In this document: piece after piece, positions 1 to 12,711 of the stretch
Numbering within the stretch: the stretch's first letter is position 1
Layout of the letters: each line of letters starts with the position of its first letter
Source of the DNA: Sipunculus nudus
Taxonomy: Eukaryota > Annelida > Sipuncula > Golfingiida > Sipunculidae
Direction: 5' to 3'
DNA length: 64,000 nt
NCBI GenBank assembly: GCA_026874595.1
Contig: CM049322.1
Location: 44,208,840 to 44,272,839 of the forward strand
Program-made: the position numbers and the translations under genes
Notes under the pieces: generated by a model
Told to the model about the DNA's origin: nothing
The model's input: only the letters and a program-made list of their open reading frames with translations
The model's database searches: none

Positions 1-39
1 AATTGCCCAAGAGGATGACAGAATATTATATTCCTCCCT

Positions 40-290
40 TTCTGTAAATCCTAATGTGCGAGGGATTATATTCGTCATGGTTTTGCTACGCTTAACGGCT
101 TACCAGTATGTTGTTACACAAAGCTCACCACACGTAAGATATGACCGTGACATCAGCCGCCATGTAAAAATTTTTGATCAAGTCTGTGATCAATTTAAAT
201 ATTAGTACGTCTCTTTGCATTTTTATTTAAGCTTTTTATGTCAAATAATATTTCATTCTTAAACACTGGGGAATTTGATGAATGTTTATA
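40..290 (-). repeat. orphan copy of GT31 gene 3' flank
   Basis: This stretch aligns by eye with 49390-49615, the DNA just 3' of the intact minus-strand GT31 gene. Shared landmarks are a 22-base run beginning near 67 (matching near 49419), the GCCGCCATGT word, and a TTTATT (AATAAA on the minus strand) at 222-227 matching 49544-49549. No GT31 coding sequence follows it; a SINE and a microsatellite occupy the expected gene position. I infer that the gene belonging to this flank was deleted or displaced. Confidence 0.7.
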
Positions 291-461
291 TAGATGTATT
301 TATAGATCTATATGTGTAAAATATGCAGCAGACCATATTAGGCCATTCGTTCTTCCGGCTGCATGCAAAGTCGACACATGTAGTGGGTGAAACTGTATCA
401 TCACTACCGTGACGTAATTTCGCTGGTTCCTATTAAAGTTTGCAAAAACAGAAGGAAAGGG

Positions 462-566
462 TATCTGGCTTAGCCAAGTGGTAAGGCCACCGACCGGAAA
501 TCGGAAGACAGTCGATTCGATTCCCATCGTCAGTGAACCGACTTTATTGTGTATTCCATTTCCATC
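462..566 (+). repeat. tRNA-derived SINE (family C), forward arm
   Basis: A tRNA-like head is visible: a box A-like TGGCTTAGCCAAGTGG, an anticodon-like stem CCGA/TCGG around the loop CCGGAAA (GGA in anticodon position, serine-like), and a box B-like GATTCGATTCCC near 513-524. The head continues into CAGTGAACCGACT and ends at a (TA)n tract. It matches 16628-16781. The variable region and acceptor stem are poor, so it is a SINE fragment and not a functional tRNA gene. Confidence 0.6.
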
Positions 567-568
567 TC

Positions 569-573
<5 letters not shown>

Positions 574-638
<65 letters not shown>

Positions 639-663
639 TACAGAGAGAGAGAGAGACAGAGGG
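574..663. repeat. (TA)n(GA)n microsatellite
   Basis: A TA run changes directly into a GA/GACA run. It sits between the two inverted arms of SINE family C (531-546 and 719-734). Confidence 0.95.
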
Positions 664-713
664 ATATATAAATGAATAGCCGGTTCATTGTATAAAGAAA
701 TCAAACATGAATC

Positions 714-742
714 CACAGAAAAGTCGGTTCACTGTGAAATGG
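714..742 (-). repeat. inverted arm of SINE family C
   Basis: Bases 719-734 are the reverse complement of 531-546 with one end mismatch, so the SINE tail motif CAGTGAACCGACT occurs in both orientations around the microsatellite. The same sequence in the same two orientations occurs around 16630 and 16780. Confidence 0.6.
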
Positions 743-944
743 AACCCGTGACCTATCCACATGACCTATCGGAACAGCCACTTTGCATGCAGTAGGGAGA
801 ATATGTGGCCTTATATGGTGTGCGGTATATATTATATAGAGAGTTGAATATATAGCCATGCATGGTCATTGTATATGGAAGTAGTACTTGAATACATAGA
901 GTCATTTTCGGTTCACTGCTGAGTTCTAGTCAATGACACTTCAA

Positions 945-1072
945 TAAAAGTCCGATTCAAAAGCTTTAGTCCAAGTCCGAGTCAAAGACCCTCGACCCCA
1001 AGTCCAAGTCTAAGTCACTAAAAAGTGGACGCTGCTCTGGACGCGAGTCCAGGTCCCGATTCGAGTCCTCCA
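945..1072. repeat. degenerate AGTCC/GAGTC short tandem repeat
   Basis: The motifs AGTCCG, AGTCC, GAGTC and AAGTCTAAGTC recur irregularly for about 130 bases, unlike the flanking DNA. The stretch from 743 to 944 holds nothing I recognise. Confidence 0.5.
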
Positions 1073-1145
1073 TCACTATCTGTAACAAATAAAATTGACC
1101 ATTCAGTCTGCTGTAAAGAAGGAATAAAGTGCAATTATAAATGTG

Positions 1146-1163
1146 TGTATATATATATATATA
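1146..1163. repeat. (TA)n microsatellite
   Basis: Short TA run followed by AT-rich DNA to about 1190. Confidence 0.85.
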
Positions 1164-1228
1164 ATATAAATAAATATAGTTGTTTATTTTACATGAAATA
1201 ACCGATTAGTTAAAACTAACTAATGCAA

Positions 1229-1385
1229 GGCACTCCCCATAGCTCGGATGGTGGCGTTCGATAATCTTGGGTGAAGGAAACCGGTAGATACGGATAAAAC
1301 CTTGACGGGCCACTATTACCTACTCTCATAGCCACGCCAGGGTTCAAACCCGGATCACACTTGTAGAGAAGGCTAAGCGTTTTAC
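1229..1385 (-). repeat. possible tRNA-like SINE fragment
   Basis: On the minus strand a box B-like GGGTTTGAACCCTGG lies at 1338-1352, preceded by a box A-like AGCCTTCTCTACAAGTG. The body is more GC-rich than the surroundings. No second copy was found in the window, so the family and limits are uncertain. Confidence 0.35.
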
Positions 1386-1389
1386 TACT

Positions 1390-2535
1390 TTAATTCGGAG
1401 GCATAAATAGATGAAGACAGAAGAACAGTTGAGTACCTGATTTATCTATTATATAATTGGTTAAATTACTTATAAATTAGGTAAATATATTTTATATAGA
1501 ACATGTCATTTAAAAACAAATTTAAAGCAGACCCTTACAGAACTGATTACAAACGCCAATTCAACTAAGGGGAAGTTGAATAAAATAGTGTAAATACCCG
1601 TATATCTTTAAATTTGATGGCATAAAATATGACAAGAAAAATAAATGGTTTCCGGGATTTATAGAGTTGGCCTATAATTTGGATGTAAGGGGCAATCAGA
1701 GAAATCAAATAGTACAACGCGGCTGAAACAAACAGTTACACGTGACGTTTTCCTCCCTACAGTTGAAAAGGTGTGTTCCGTAAAAGTGCTGGCTTCGGTA
1801 CTATGCTAGGAGATCGGTTAAACATTTAGGTTGACAGAACACCTATATCGATAATAAAATATAGCTAATCCCGATCTCCGATTTTTATGATGACCTTTTA
1901 AAACGCAACATGGTCTTTTAAGCAATACATATTCAGTGCATCATTTAGGATGAATATCGAGCAGATTATCCCTGTATGGAGAGAGACATTCCAACCAATG
2001 CCGTTCAACGAGTTACAAAAAAGGTAATCTCTTGTTTGACGTCATATTTATACAGGTTTAGTTATCCAGTGTATTTCATAAAGTTCCATAAAGAAATGAA
2101 GCTTAGACGCCATACATTAAATTTACTTTGGAAGGGCTTTATCAAATAAAATGTATGTTATTTTAGAAGGGAGGTAATGAAACCAAGGACGAAGATACTT
2201 ATCTTATCCAATAACTGAGAAATTTACTTTCATAATTTGACTATGAATGATTTCATAATTCACAATAAACAATAGTTACATGCACGCCCTTGAAAAGTAT
2301 CAGATAATCGTTCTTCAATTGATAATTCAAATTTCAATGTTTTATCCAATATGACCTTTAAGTAATGACACATTGTATAAAGTCAGACGGGAAGAAACTA
2401 CCTCTATGAAATCTAATGTACCTTCATCCTCCTTGAGTGCATTTGGGTTGGACATGGTTCTTTGTCGATGAGCGAGTAACTTAATAGGATAAGTACACAG
2501 AAAGCTTAAGGGGAAGCGGGTATATATCAGAGTCT
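1390..2535. other. no recognisable feature
   Basis: AT-rich DNA. No ORF, repeat or RNA signal that I can support. Confidence 0.5.
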
Positions 2536-2538
2536 GCG

Positions 2539-2844
2539 ATGTACGCATATATAAACATTAGTTCATCCAAGTTCAAGTGCTATTGTAAATATTCGATCGG
2601 GCTGAGGGGCCCTATATTTGGACTCGAATATAATGATAACGGGTTCGATACAGCTTTTGACACATGTTTAATCAACACCGCTGTGGTCTGGGTGTTTCAG
2701 CTAGCTGTAGATGAGTATATATGGAGACATATTATTAATGTCTTAAATAGGTACAACCATGATCAAGACAATTTTGTCTTAGCCAGTGCCATTTCAGCTA
2801 TAAAATTACCAATAATATTGGTGTTGCTATTATTGGCATACTAA
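2539..2844 (+). other. unrecognised 101-codon ORF, probably chance
   Basis: An ATG-to-stop ORF of 101 codons with a hydrophobic C-terminus (run LPIILVLLLLAY). There is no domain I recognise, no second copy in the window and no visible gene context. Its length is only marginally more than expected by chance in a window this long. It is listed because it is one of few long ORFs here not produced by a microsatellite. Confidence 0.12.
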
Positions 2845-3570
2845 TACAACTACTGTGCTGATACATCTGCTTTTATTGTCCTTATATTTTATTTTTGGTC
2901 CTTTAATTATATTATTAATAATAATATATAATATATAATAATCAAACTGCTACTAGTACTTACAATTGGTATAATCATATAAGTCACCAACATCATCAAA
3001 TTGTTGTTGCTTTTGTTTATCCCTTCCTCTTATTATTATTACTATTGTTATTATTATTAATATGAGCTATCCGGCACTAATACGGATGACTTTACTGTAT
3101 GTCTCTTTTGCTTCTCACTATACTCTCTTGATCAAATGTTCAAGGAATTTAGCCGTCCATCATTTACTATTATCGTATAAATCATGTTGAGAAGTATGTC
3201 AAATACAAGAACACCTTTCTCAGGTAGAGTGCCTATTGACCCGAGAGCCACTTGAATGGGAGATAACAACTTGAAGGGGTATGACAGATATGATAATGAT
3301 CAGGTTGTGTGTATATGGTAACATATCCTGGTCCAATATATGTACTGAGGCACAGATAAAATCAAATAACCCTTAATAAACCAGTGAAATTTGAACAGTA
3401 TCTATTCACTTTTTGCAATAAGAACAAAACATTATGGTAGTTAATTATCGTTTTATTATTGTTTAATTGGATGTAATTGCGATGAATTAACAATACACCT
3501 CCGTAGCAGTAATCAATACAGTTATCATGTGTCGTGCTGCCCAAAATACATACAAGGCGACAGTTACTGT
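2845..3570. repeat. AT-rich stretch with ATT/ATA trinucleotide runs
   Basis: Imperfect TTA/ATA triplet runs are visible at about 2905-2942 and 3027-3062. Nothing else recognisable was seen. Confidence 0.5.
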
Positions 3571-3571
3571 T

Positions 3572-3576
<5 letters not shown>

Positions 3577-3628
<52 letters not shown>

Positions 3629-3629
3629 C
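3577..3629. repeat. (TA)n microsatellite, interrupted
   Basis: TA run broken once by AATA. Both strands give spurious ORFs here. Confidence 0.95.
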
Positions 3630-3809
3630 ATATTACATAAAGAATGAGGAGAATGTACTCCTTAAATCAAAGCTTACCTTCAAGGTGTCTCATGTGGCTT
3701 ATTGCTGCAGTCTATTCTCCTGACCATGGCCGACCATAATAATTATTCTCCCCTTCTCCCGTTAATTTATATACCTCATTCAGCCCCACTGGTTAATTTC
3801 CAGGTTTGA

Positions 3810-4030
3810 ATAGGATTACGCCTTTGAGAGTGTGTGGATATCTACGTGGATATGACATAAGGGTGTGGTTTTAACACATTCGCTGCCCAGCCAAATATTG
3901 CCCCAGTGCCAGGGCCTGCCACAGTCTTGGTGCGGCCCGGATGAATTAGTTCCATGTGTGAAAAGCTGATAACGCGAGTGTGAAGACCACCTGGTCCAAG
4001 GGCCATCAAACCTGCATGAGGTGTTATGCA
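3810..4030 (-). repeat. dispersed repeat family F, copy 1
   Basis: Read on the minus strand, this aligns with 17150-17300 and, better, with 21030-21180. Shared landmarks include a GG(A/C)CAAGTGC/GGACCAGGTGG block, a CCTGGCACTGGGGCAATATTT/CCGGGAACTATCTTT block, and TTGGCTTGGCAGTGAGTGTGTT. It is more GC-rich than its surroundings. Whether the family is a SINE body or a decayed coding segment cannot be decided from three diverged copies. Confidence 0.5.
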
Positions 4031-4129
4031 CAGAAGAATACCATAACCCTGTCCGGCCTAATTAGCTAATTACTAATTAACTTCAAAGGAAACAAGCGCA
4101 AACAAACACAGATACGCGCGCTCACATGC

Positions 4130-4134
<5 letters not shown>

Positions 4135-4188
<54 letters not shown>

Positions 4189-4253
4189 ATGTATATAATA
4201 TATAGATTGTATATATATATATATAAATTATATATATATATATATATATATTG
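4135..4253. repeat. (TA)n microsatellite, compound
   Basis: Three TA tracts separated by short AT-rich spacers. Confidence 0.95.
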
Positions 4254-4254
4254 A

Positions 4255-6145
4255 AAGAGAGAATATATTTACATCAGGACCAGAAGGTCCAGCGGCTCAC
4301 GCGATAGCGGCTCCTGTACTCACTTGGATCGACCATTGATATATTAGTCGATTTAATAGAAAGAGATTTATAAAACGTCAACGTTATAATAATATATGAT
4401 CATCAAATTTCTAATGTCACCTTATCGATCTGGTAGAACACGCGAGGGTTTGTGTCTCGTTCTGTTTATGGTTGCTATAAACATACTAGTAACTAATGTG
4501 CAAAGATGACACAGGCGTTTTGTAGTAGGTCAATTATGTACGCTGGAAAAAAAAGCAGGTTCGAACCCACTCTGTGCTTTTTTATTTTACCTTAATTTTA
4601 CAAACTCGAATTTTTACTGCAAAAAATACTTTGTTGCCTTTCTTTACGAGCAAACAGAATCTACCAATCAATATAATTCTAAAAATTGTTTTTCTTATAT
4701 TACACACAGTCATAAAGTTATTAACATACCGAGCCGATAGCATGTTGCAATATACCTCGTAGTTGTCACCATCAAACGAAGCCGGGAATTATACGAAAAT
4801 CGCGAGTGATCAAAGTGTAACCTAATATGATCAACTCTACGGCTTATGATATAATCTATATTATGAATTGTCTGAAAGTCATACGTATGGTATACCTATG
4901 GTGAATTCCAAAGTGCTGTTGGGATTGCGGGTATAGGCCTACTAAATGGCCAACGTGTTCCGCACGTGATCGTCCGAGTTTGCTATCAGAATGTTACTAA
5001 TTACATGCACTTGATGGCGAAGCACATATTGCATATTGCTATTTGCTATCGAGTTCACATCTAAGGTGTGTCCTGTCTCACCTCGGTCTCACCAGCTGGT
5101 TTGCCGAAAGTAAGTGGCCAAAACACGCATAAAAAATACACACTTTCTTAGGGATCCTCGCTTTCGTTTTATTCTAAGGCATACTCCTACGTAAAATCAA
5201 TTTTACACTATAGCGGGTCATGAACTTAATTCACGGCAAAGGACTGTAGCCGTGGCTGTTTTCACGCTCCCCACACCTGTCTGCTTTCGGGTTATCAAGC
5301 GCACTGACGAATTGCATATTGTTCCATTTCCTGACACGAAACTAATTTATAAATGAACTACTACTCATCTGCATAGAGTTTATTGATGAAATTTAATCAT
5401 TTCTTCTTGAGAATTGCTGATAAATACATGACGACTATACCCGCTTTATAGGCACTGGGGGAATCAGAAAAAAATGACGAGTATAGGCAGCGAAAGTTTT
5501 AAGAATCATTAATTCCAGCGGAAGCCAAATTATTCTTCGCATTCCATAAGTCATCACATGCATATATCTGTATGCTCACAAACCGGTTGTCTTACAATGC
5601 GAGTCGCATGAGCGAGATGTTACTGCTAACGGGGATTTTATTGTTTATTGTAGGGCAGGTAGCATAAAAAAAACATACAAACATGAAAGTTATTTTACAC
5701 AGCCCAGTGACTGCCGCTACACATTCTCAGATGATTCCCTGTTATTGTAATTTAAAATACCACCGAATGTTTCAGCACAAGCGACAAAATACAAAACTCT
5801 TAGGGTAATGGAGTCGCTGACAGTTGCTGCCTGTGTTTCTTCATAAGACACATTGTCATGCAACTATATTTATACGAGGTATATATAAACTTGATAACCA
5901 ATTTTTACTGCAATGTAACCTGTGGTTTCTTAACAGATTGATAGAGAAAAAAGGCATATGTATCTGTTACTAAAAGTCACGATTATTTTATGTACACCGC
6001 CTTATTTCTTTATAAAGGACAACAATGCGTTATTTTGTGTCAGATTCTTCGTTGGCCGCCCTAAAATCTGACTCAAATCTCAACATGCACATTTAGCTCC
6101 CATTTTCATACTTTGAACCGTGCTTAAAATATATTGGGTCACATA
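4255..6145. other. no recognisable feature
   Basis: A tRNA-like motif may be hidden around 4275-4330 but lacks a convincing box A/box B pair. The rest shows only short chance ORFs. Confidence 0.5.
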
Positions 6146-6149
6146 CAGG

Positions 6150-6330
6150 TATCGCCCTGTCATAGATGTATGTAGTTGTAAAGAATGCTTCAAAAGTAAT
6201 TTGTATATCGATGCAAAATGGGGTTTTTCTCCAAAAATAAGGCATTTGACAAACGCCATTTTGTATGAAGTCATTGGTTCACGCAGACCATCCACAGATC
6301 CATTTTCGGGAGGGGGAGTTGACAGGATTG
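6150..6330. repeat. dispersed repeat G, copy 1
   Basis: Aligns with 40685-40810: shared blocks include AATTTGTA near 6198, GAC(A/G)AACGCCATTTT/GACGCTATTTTATATGAAGTC, and TTGGTTCA(C/T)GCA near 6274. The function is unknown. Confidence 0.55.
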
Positions 6331-6342
6331 CAAAATATGGGG

Positions 6343-6343
<1 letters not shown>

Positions 6344-6436
<93 letters not shown>
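6344..6436. repeat. (TA)n microsatellite
   Basis: Long TA run with isolated C interruptions. Confidence 0.95.
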
Positions 6437-6809
6437 TTTATAATGTATCCGACACAACATTTAAACGATCAATGTTATTTTATGATAGGAAACAAACTGG
6501 TACTAAAATACCAGGACCTACCAGGACGTCTTCCCTCAATATGGCGTTAGAAGTGGCTCCTTTGTTAGAAGTGCTAATGTATTCATGAGCTCCCTTCTCA
6601 GCTGTTACGTTATCTTAACAAATGAGTATTAAGCGTTTTGGGAAGTATGGCTGGTACAGATACATGTCATTAGGTCTGGTATACCCAGATTATGCATCTT
6701 TCCCTCACCTTGGGAATCTTCCTTCCAGCAACTGGCAGTGATAGATACTGTGTGGCCGTGCCAAGTGGTTTTAGGAATTGTCAGGACGTTGTTGAATTTA
6801 TTCTCAAAC

Positions 6810-7019
6810 ATGACAAGAATTCGGATGGTTTTCTTTACACTTGTTCTAGTCTCGAATTTGGTGTTTTCTTGGCTTCCGATATATTTTTTCTACGTTTATT
6901 ACAATCAGAGTGGAAAGTATTGTAAAATAAGGACGCAGCATGAAAAAATCGATCAACGATCAACGAGCGACTTTGTTGGTGAGTTTGCTTCTCAATTCGT
7001 TAAGGAAAAACTGGTATAA
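6810..7019 (+). pseudogene. GT31 F-type relic: N-terminal membrane anchor only
   Basis: The 5' end of an F-type GT31 copy. From the ATG at 6810 the translation begins MTRIRMVFFTLVLVSNLVFS, which aligns position for position with the starts at 25470 (MSKRKVGFVTLVLVSGLVLS), 14008 and 32554. This is the short cytoplasmic tail plus signal-anchor of a Golgi type II protein. An ATG 24 codons upstream (6738) is in frame, but the family alignment favours 6810. The frame stays open to 7019, yet the sequence after the anchor does not match the GT31 stem or catalytic domain, and no catalytic domain follows before the next microsatellite. It could instead be a first exon, because GGTGAGT lies near 6978, but the family is intronless elsewhere. 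I infer a truncated relic. Confidence 0.5.
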
Positions 7020-7130
7020 ACTATATACAATACACTCATATACACACAAACGTCATCTCCACAAATGTTTCTCTTTCTTTTTCTAAATATTTTTCCCATT
7101 TATTGATAAGAAGACAATGTATGATATGTG

Positions 7131-7175
7131 TTTATATATATATATATTATATATATATAAATATATGTATGTGTG

Positions 7176-7245
<70 letters not shown>
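7131..7245. repeat. (TA)n microsatellite
   Basis: Compound TA tract with a TGTGTG island. Confidence 0.95.
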
Positions 7246-7248
<3 letters not shown>

Positions 7249-7249
7249 T

Positions 7250-8736
7250 GTGTGTAAGTTTGTGTTACATGATTATGGAGATGGGCCGTCATTTTAAACA
7301 AAAAAACTGCTATTTCTATATTTAAAAAAAGTGCTCGATGCACGGCGCGCGTTTGCAATTTCTACCATTCTACTTGGCACAACTTTAAGCACAAGATCAA
7401 ATTCCATATGAATGCTGTTGACACGCAAATTATTTACCCCGAGGCTGATATGTCAAATGAGTTCAAACCATTTTAGAGATGTGTCCAGCATATCATTGCA
7501 TATTATTAATGCAGAAGAAATTTGTCAGGCTCAACGTAGATAAGGTGAATCTATTTAAATAGATAAACAGAAGCGTTCTGAAATTTATTTAACTCAATTT
7601 ACATTGATAGGAATAATATCAAATATGTGAATATTTTGGACAAGCATTTGACTATGGACCCTCATATTGCTTTTATATGGTAAATCACCATATTATAATA
7701 TTTTTTAGTTCTGGGTTAGCGTACAATTTTATCGATCAAACTGCACCAGAATCCTTGCAGGAATTTGATAAAGTTTGTTTCCTAATAAGGGGTCTATTCT
7801 CAATAAATAAACTCCTTTTAAAGTAACTGAAAATTGGTGACAGACAATTTTGAGCGGCAGCCAAAACTACATATAAAGAGTTTATGTTGAAAATACATTG
7901 TCGGGGGCACAGAAGTAGCTTTTGTATTTTTTTATTTATTAAAGTTAAAAGTCCTTCATTTAGCCTTTCATTTAAAATTGACCATGTATGTAACTAGAGA
8001 TAATTATCCCCTCACAGTAATCGCACTCGTTTTATGCACCATGCAAGTGTATGGAAGCCCCCCTTGGTCAATTTACTGTCAGACTTAAGGCTGCATTACC
8101 CCACACCTTTACGGAATGTATGAATATTGTAAAACTTTGATGACCAACATTGTGTTTGGTGTTCATATTTCTTAAAATATTCATTGTTAACTAATTGTGG
8201 GAAAAAACGCGTGTATATTCAGGTGTTAATAAATATAACATTTCTTTCAATGCAGTAGTTTTTTTGTTATAATTCAAACGTTTCGGTAGTTCTTTCTGTC
8301 GCCATTGCCGCTAAACATTTAAGGACACAACGGGTTATTTTAACAGCATTTCAATTTGTAGGATCTCGAAATCATTACATGCCAGCTAATGAAGTTGTGG
8401 AACTATGCTGCTTAGTGAGGGTGAATAACAGTAAATTTCAATGTAATCATATAAAATTTAAAACAAATATAACATTTTAATTATGCCCATTTATCACAGA
8501 TGTTCCTTAACAAATACCAATTAAGGTCACAAACGAGACTTGCAATGTGGCCTTGTTATTTTTTGGTATTAACCGTTCGACAATATTATTTTGATGAAGA
8601 TATATAGCGAAGTACATAAAAATCACACCATTGAGGCAGTTGTCTCCTCTTTTGCACAAATCGGATTCGCCACTGGAATTAATATGTCAGACACAGCATC
8701 ATGTGATATCCACTCATATATATTTGGGCTTTCTTT
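7250..8736. other. no recognisable feature
   Basis: AT-rich DNA without a supportable ORF or repeat. Confidence 0.5.
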
Positions 8737-9114
8737 TTGACACAATCAGGGGGCATGTTCATAAATCATCGGAGAAAAACTTCAAGTGTACACAGTATAT
8801 TTAGTTCTTATCATCTTAAACAGTACGTTATGAAATTGTTCATAGGTACTAGATTTTGTATACACTACACAATAGATTATATACAGACTGTTCCCAGAAG
8901 AATTAAACAGATAAATGATGTTTTCATTTTCCCATTACGATTATCAGGCGGACGTAGTCCACCAAAGGCAGTATATAACTTTGAAGCGGGACCTGAGGCC
9001 TCACTCGGGACCAACTGGTTGCGCCTGATGATGTTGAAAAGGCTTGTTCACCACTTCCCATACCAACGTATACGGATAAATTATTTGGGCTTATTCACCT
9101 TTAAAGGATGCTGA
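8737..9114 (+). other. unrecognised 125-codon ORF
   Basis: The ORF runs from an ATG after the AT-rich stretch to a stop at 9112-9114. The protein has no signal peptide, membrane segment or family motif that I recognise. The second half is somewhat more GC-rich than the first. There is no paralogous copy in the window and no splice-site pattern I trust. It could be an exon, a piece of an old mobile element or chance. Confidence 0.15.
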
Positions 9115-9900
9115 GCTTACACGATAGGTACCTCCCAAATTATTTGCCCTTTGCTTAGTCCTTAACAGGAGTGATAAAAACAGTTCACCGGGGGCAATCA
9201 CAAAAGTCAACATAAATACAGCGCGTGGCTCTCATACATCGTCTAGACCACAACACCTTGTCAATCAGGAGATACTCTGATTCACACTGCCCAAAAATGT
9301 AATACATGTTTCCGCTGCTTCAAACATGCAGTCACTCAATCAGGCATTGGACCCTATACACGACGTGTGCAACTCGTGTCATTTCCACTGAAGTTCCTTC
9401 CCTATCAAAAAAAAAAAATCATGAAGATTCATTGATGGGCTAGACAGGACAACTCTCGGTTCGGAATCTGTATCGCTTGAGTAAAATTGGACCTGAGGTG
9501 ACGAGGCTTTTTTTTAATTATAAACAGGCGCTAACACGAAAACCATAACAAGGTATTTAACAGCCAAAAGGGAGGCAGGAGACCGTATGTTGGGATGGTC
9601 TTGCTTGAAAAATTTTGTTTAAAGTAAAAGTAAACTGTTTGTGTGAAAGAAGAGGCATATTTTTGCTACCTATTATCCTTCTTTTTAATGAACCAGGGAA
9701 CCAGCCAAGTTGTTTACCATCTCTTGTGTCAGAGGATGACTACAGTAAACCATGAAATTGGAGTCCATATTGGGCGTTTTATGTCCGTATATCTACGTTT
9801 TACGTGGCTGCTCATTAACTGCAATCATATCATACAAAAATGATTTACCATTAGAATACTTCAATGAGCAGTCAGGGCTACAAGATCATTAAGATATATG
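9115..9900. other. no recognisable feature
   Basis: No supportable gene or repeat. Confidence 0.5.

Positions 9901-9905
<5 letters not shown>

Positions 9906-9972
<67 letters not shown>
9906..9972. repeat. (TA)n microsatellite
   Basis: Uninterrupted TA run. Confidence 0.97.
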
Positions 9973-9974
<2 letters not shown>

Positions 9975-9976
<2 letters not shown>

Positions 9977-12375
9977 AAGCGGTGTGGCATTAATTTGTGT
10001 AGATTGCTGCTAAAGACCTTAACTTTAGAATTATTATTTAGTATTAATATGTTTGAAATATTACATCTGGTGCTATTTGCAAGGATAAATATATCTATGA
10101 ATAGACCATGTCGGCATTACAGGCGCGCATGTGTGTTGGCCGACCTTTTGTCTATGGTGAAAGGTCACCATTATCTAAACAAACAGATTAAGGTACTGAC
10201 AACAACTGCCGCTACATTTATCAGACCCAGCAGATACACTGTGTCACTTGTTTTCAGGTTTAACCTGATTGGCCTAAATTAATTTCGTAAAGCGTTGTAT
10301 CAATGGCACGAAAGGCTTGTGAAAACAGAGCCAGCTAGTCTCCGAAGAAAAAACACAGCGAACGATAAGCGCGCAGTGTACGCGCGTACGGAATGCAAGA
10401 TGCCAGCGGACAAAAATAAGTTGTTCAATGGTATAATGTAGAATATATATTTATATCAGAATATGAATGACTTGAGAAAATTTTATAGATAGCTATATAT
10501 TTTAACCAATTAAATGATAACAATAACAGCACGGATTCCTTTCTAAGTTGTGTGGCAATTTTGAGGTTTATTGGTTAATATTAATAGTACTATAACAGCA
10601 TAACTATTCAAAATACCCTTGCCGTTTCGCATTCACAAAACAGGCGGATAAATAGTAATTTATTAATACACATATATATATACATATATAAACACTATAT
10701 TATTGCTATTATAAACAGTGTAATAGATGGGATTTTAATAGCAATATATATAATAATTAAATAATTAGGTTTTACCCATCTTTCACTTATGTACTTTCTT
10801 AAATGTGTGGACACTGCCATTTAGCTCTAGAAACTATAAAACTATGAGACTCAGTTATAAAAACTATATTAAAAATGATAATACTTAAGATTAAACAAAA
10901 ACAATTACCTGTCTCTTGCAACATTAAAAATATCTCACTTAAAGACATTAAAATTGACAAACCAAAAGCAAGCTACAGGAGGCCACAGGGCCTCTCTGTC
11001 TGATTACCCAAGAGATTTGATGAAACATTGAGCGTAAAAAAAATGTATACTTCATATTTACCGTTAACACTTGAAGGAAATATATTACACCTTTTACACC
11101 AATATCTGTTATGATATAATATTTAAGCTCTTTCATAAAGTAGAACTTGACACATACCATTAACGGAAATGGTAGCCAGGATCCCCCCCCCTTCCCCAAA
11201 CACACTTTATTGTCATGGTAGAATTGTTTTAATGATGTTAAAACTGAAATATATGATAAACTTATCTGAAATATATGATAAACCTCAATATATATGTCTA
11301 TATTGACATATACAAATCAATGGCTTTTAACATCAAATTCTACATTAGGTGCATGGTATTTTAGTGATTAATGCAGTCGATCTTTTTTATAAGTTGCAAG
11401 GAAACTGCCCTAATTTATTCATATTGACTATATATATTACATTTGTCCCCCACCCAAAAAAAAAATAAATAAAGGGGATATATCACATTCCCTAATTCCC
11501 AATGAATAAAATACCAATTAGGCATGAACTGTTTATTGATTGATGAAAGGTATAGGACACAAAGATACACACGTGCATATGGTTTGCGTCTTTAATATTC
11601 AGTGTATGGGTATGTTTTGTACCCTTATCCAACAACAGCTGGTCAAAAGCAATGTTATGAAGTATACGTTTATATTATTAAATAGATAGTATAATATTAT
11701 TAGTATACGTACATATAACACATGTATAACATTACAAAATATGTTTAGCAGGAACAACCAATAATATATTAATCAGAAGTGAGCGCGCTGAATTATATGG
11801 CATATATATTTTTGTGTTCAAAATAATTTTGACAGAACCTCGGTTTGTATCGGTTTACCCATACACATGCAGTAATAAGCCACGTTTGTCTGGACGAAAA
11901 CTTAGAGGCGTTAATTTTAATAACCTCCTTTCCGAGGAATATGTTAGAAACCGAGTAAAAATATATAGTATTTACCTACAAACGGGTCTGTATTGGAAAC
12001 TTTACGTGACTATTTCTGCCCGCATTTGATGTATGCCTTAGAAAGTTTTCATGAAGTTCACGCATCTGTGTCAGTCAGTATAGGTAATATGTATATGGGT
12101 GTATCAGAATTCATTAACATTAAAGGGAATATAACAACTTACTCGACATTTAGGTACAGGCATTAGAGACTTTAGGTGACATTTTTGAGTCTAAATCAAA
12201 CTGCAAGGTGTTGTTTATTTGCTTCTGTTAGAGAGGTTGGATTAACGACGGCTCTTTTGGTTTTATTTACATATCAATAGGTCGGTTATTACCGGTAGTT
12301 TAATTTTGACAGCTGATGTGGGACACGTCCACTGTCGAATGATGGTTCACTTGTACATAAAAAATATAGAAAATA
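9975..12375. other. no gene recognised; minor short duplication
   Basis: A ~24-base tandem duplication of the word ATCTGAAATATATGATAAAC lies near 11243-11286. A C-homopolymer of 9 lies near 11186. Otherwise AT-rich and featureless. Confidence 0.5.
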
Positions 12376-12378
12376 AAA

Positions 12379-12711
12379 GTCAAATATCTGTATTTTTTTC
12401 TGGAGAAACACATTTTATCTTCACCGAGTGAACCTATGAGGTGTATTGTCAGTCTACTTTTTAATGGAGAGAAAACAAAAGCTGATTTCTGAAGTGGCGT
12501 AGTGCTTAAGACGGTTTAGGGGAAAAAAAATTTTTGTTGACGAGTCAAATATCTGTATTTTTTTCTGGTGAAACACATTTTATCTGCACTGAGTGAAACT
12601 ATGAGGTGTATTGTCAGTCTACTTTTTAATGGAAAGAAAACAAAAGCTGATTTCTGAAGTGGCGTAGTGCTGGAGACGGTTTAGGGGAAAAAACTTTTTT
12701 TTGTTGACGAG
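12379..12711. repeat. tandem duplication, 165-bp unit
   Basis: The unit starting GTCAAATATCTG at 12379 repeats from 12544 with few substitutions, ending in TTTGTTGACGA in both copies. Two units only; no coding potential. Confidence 0.93.
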
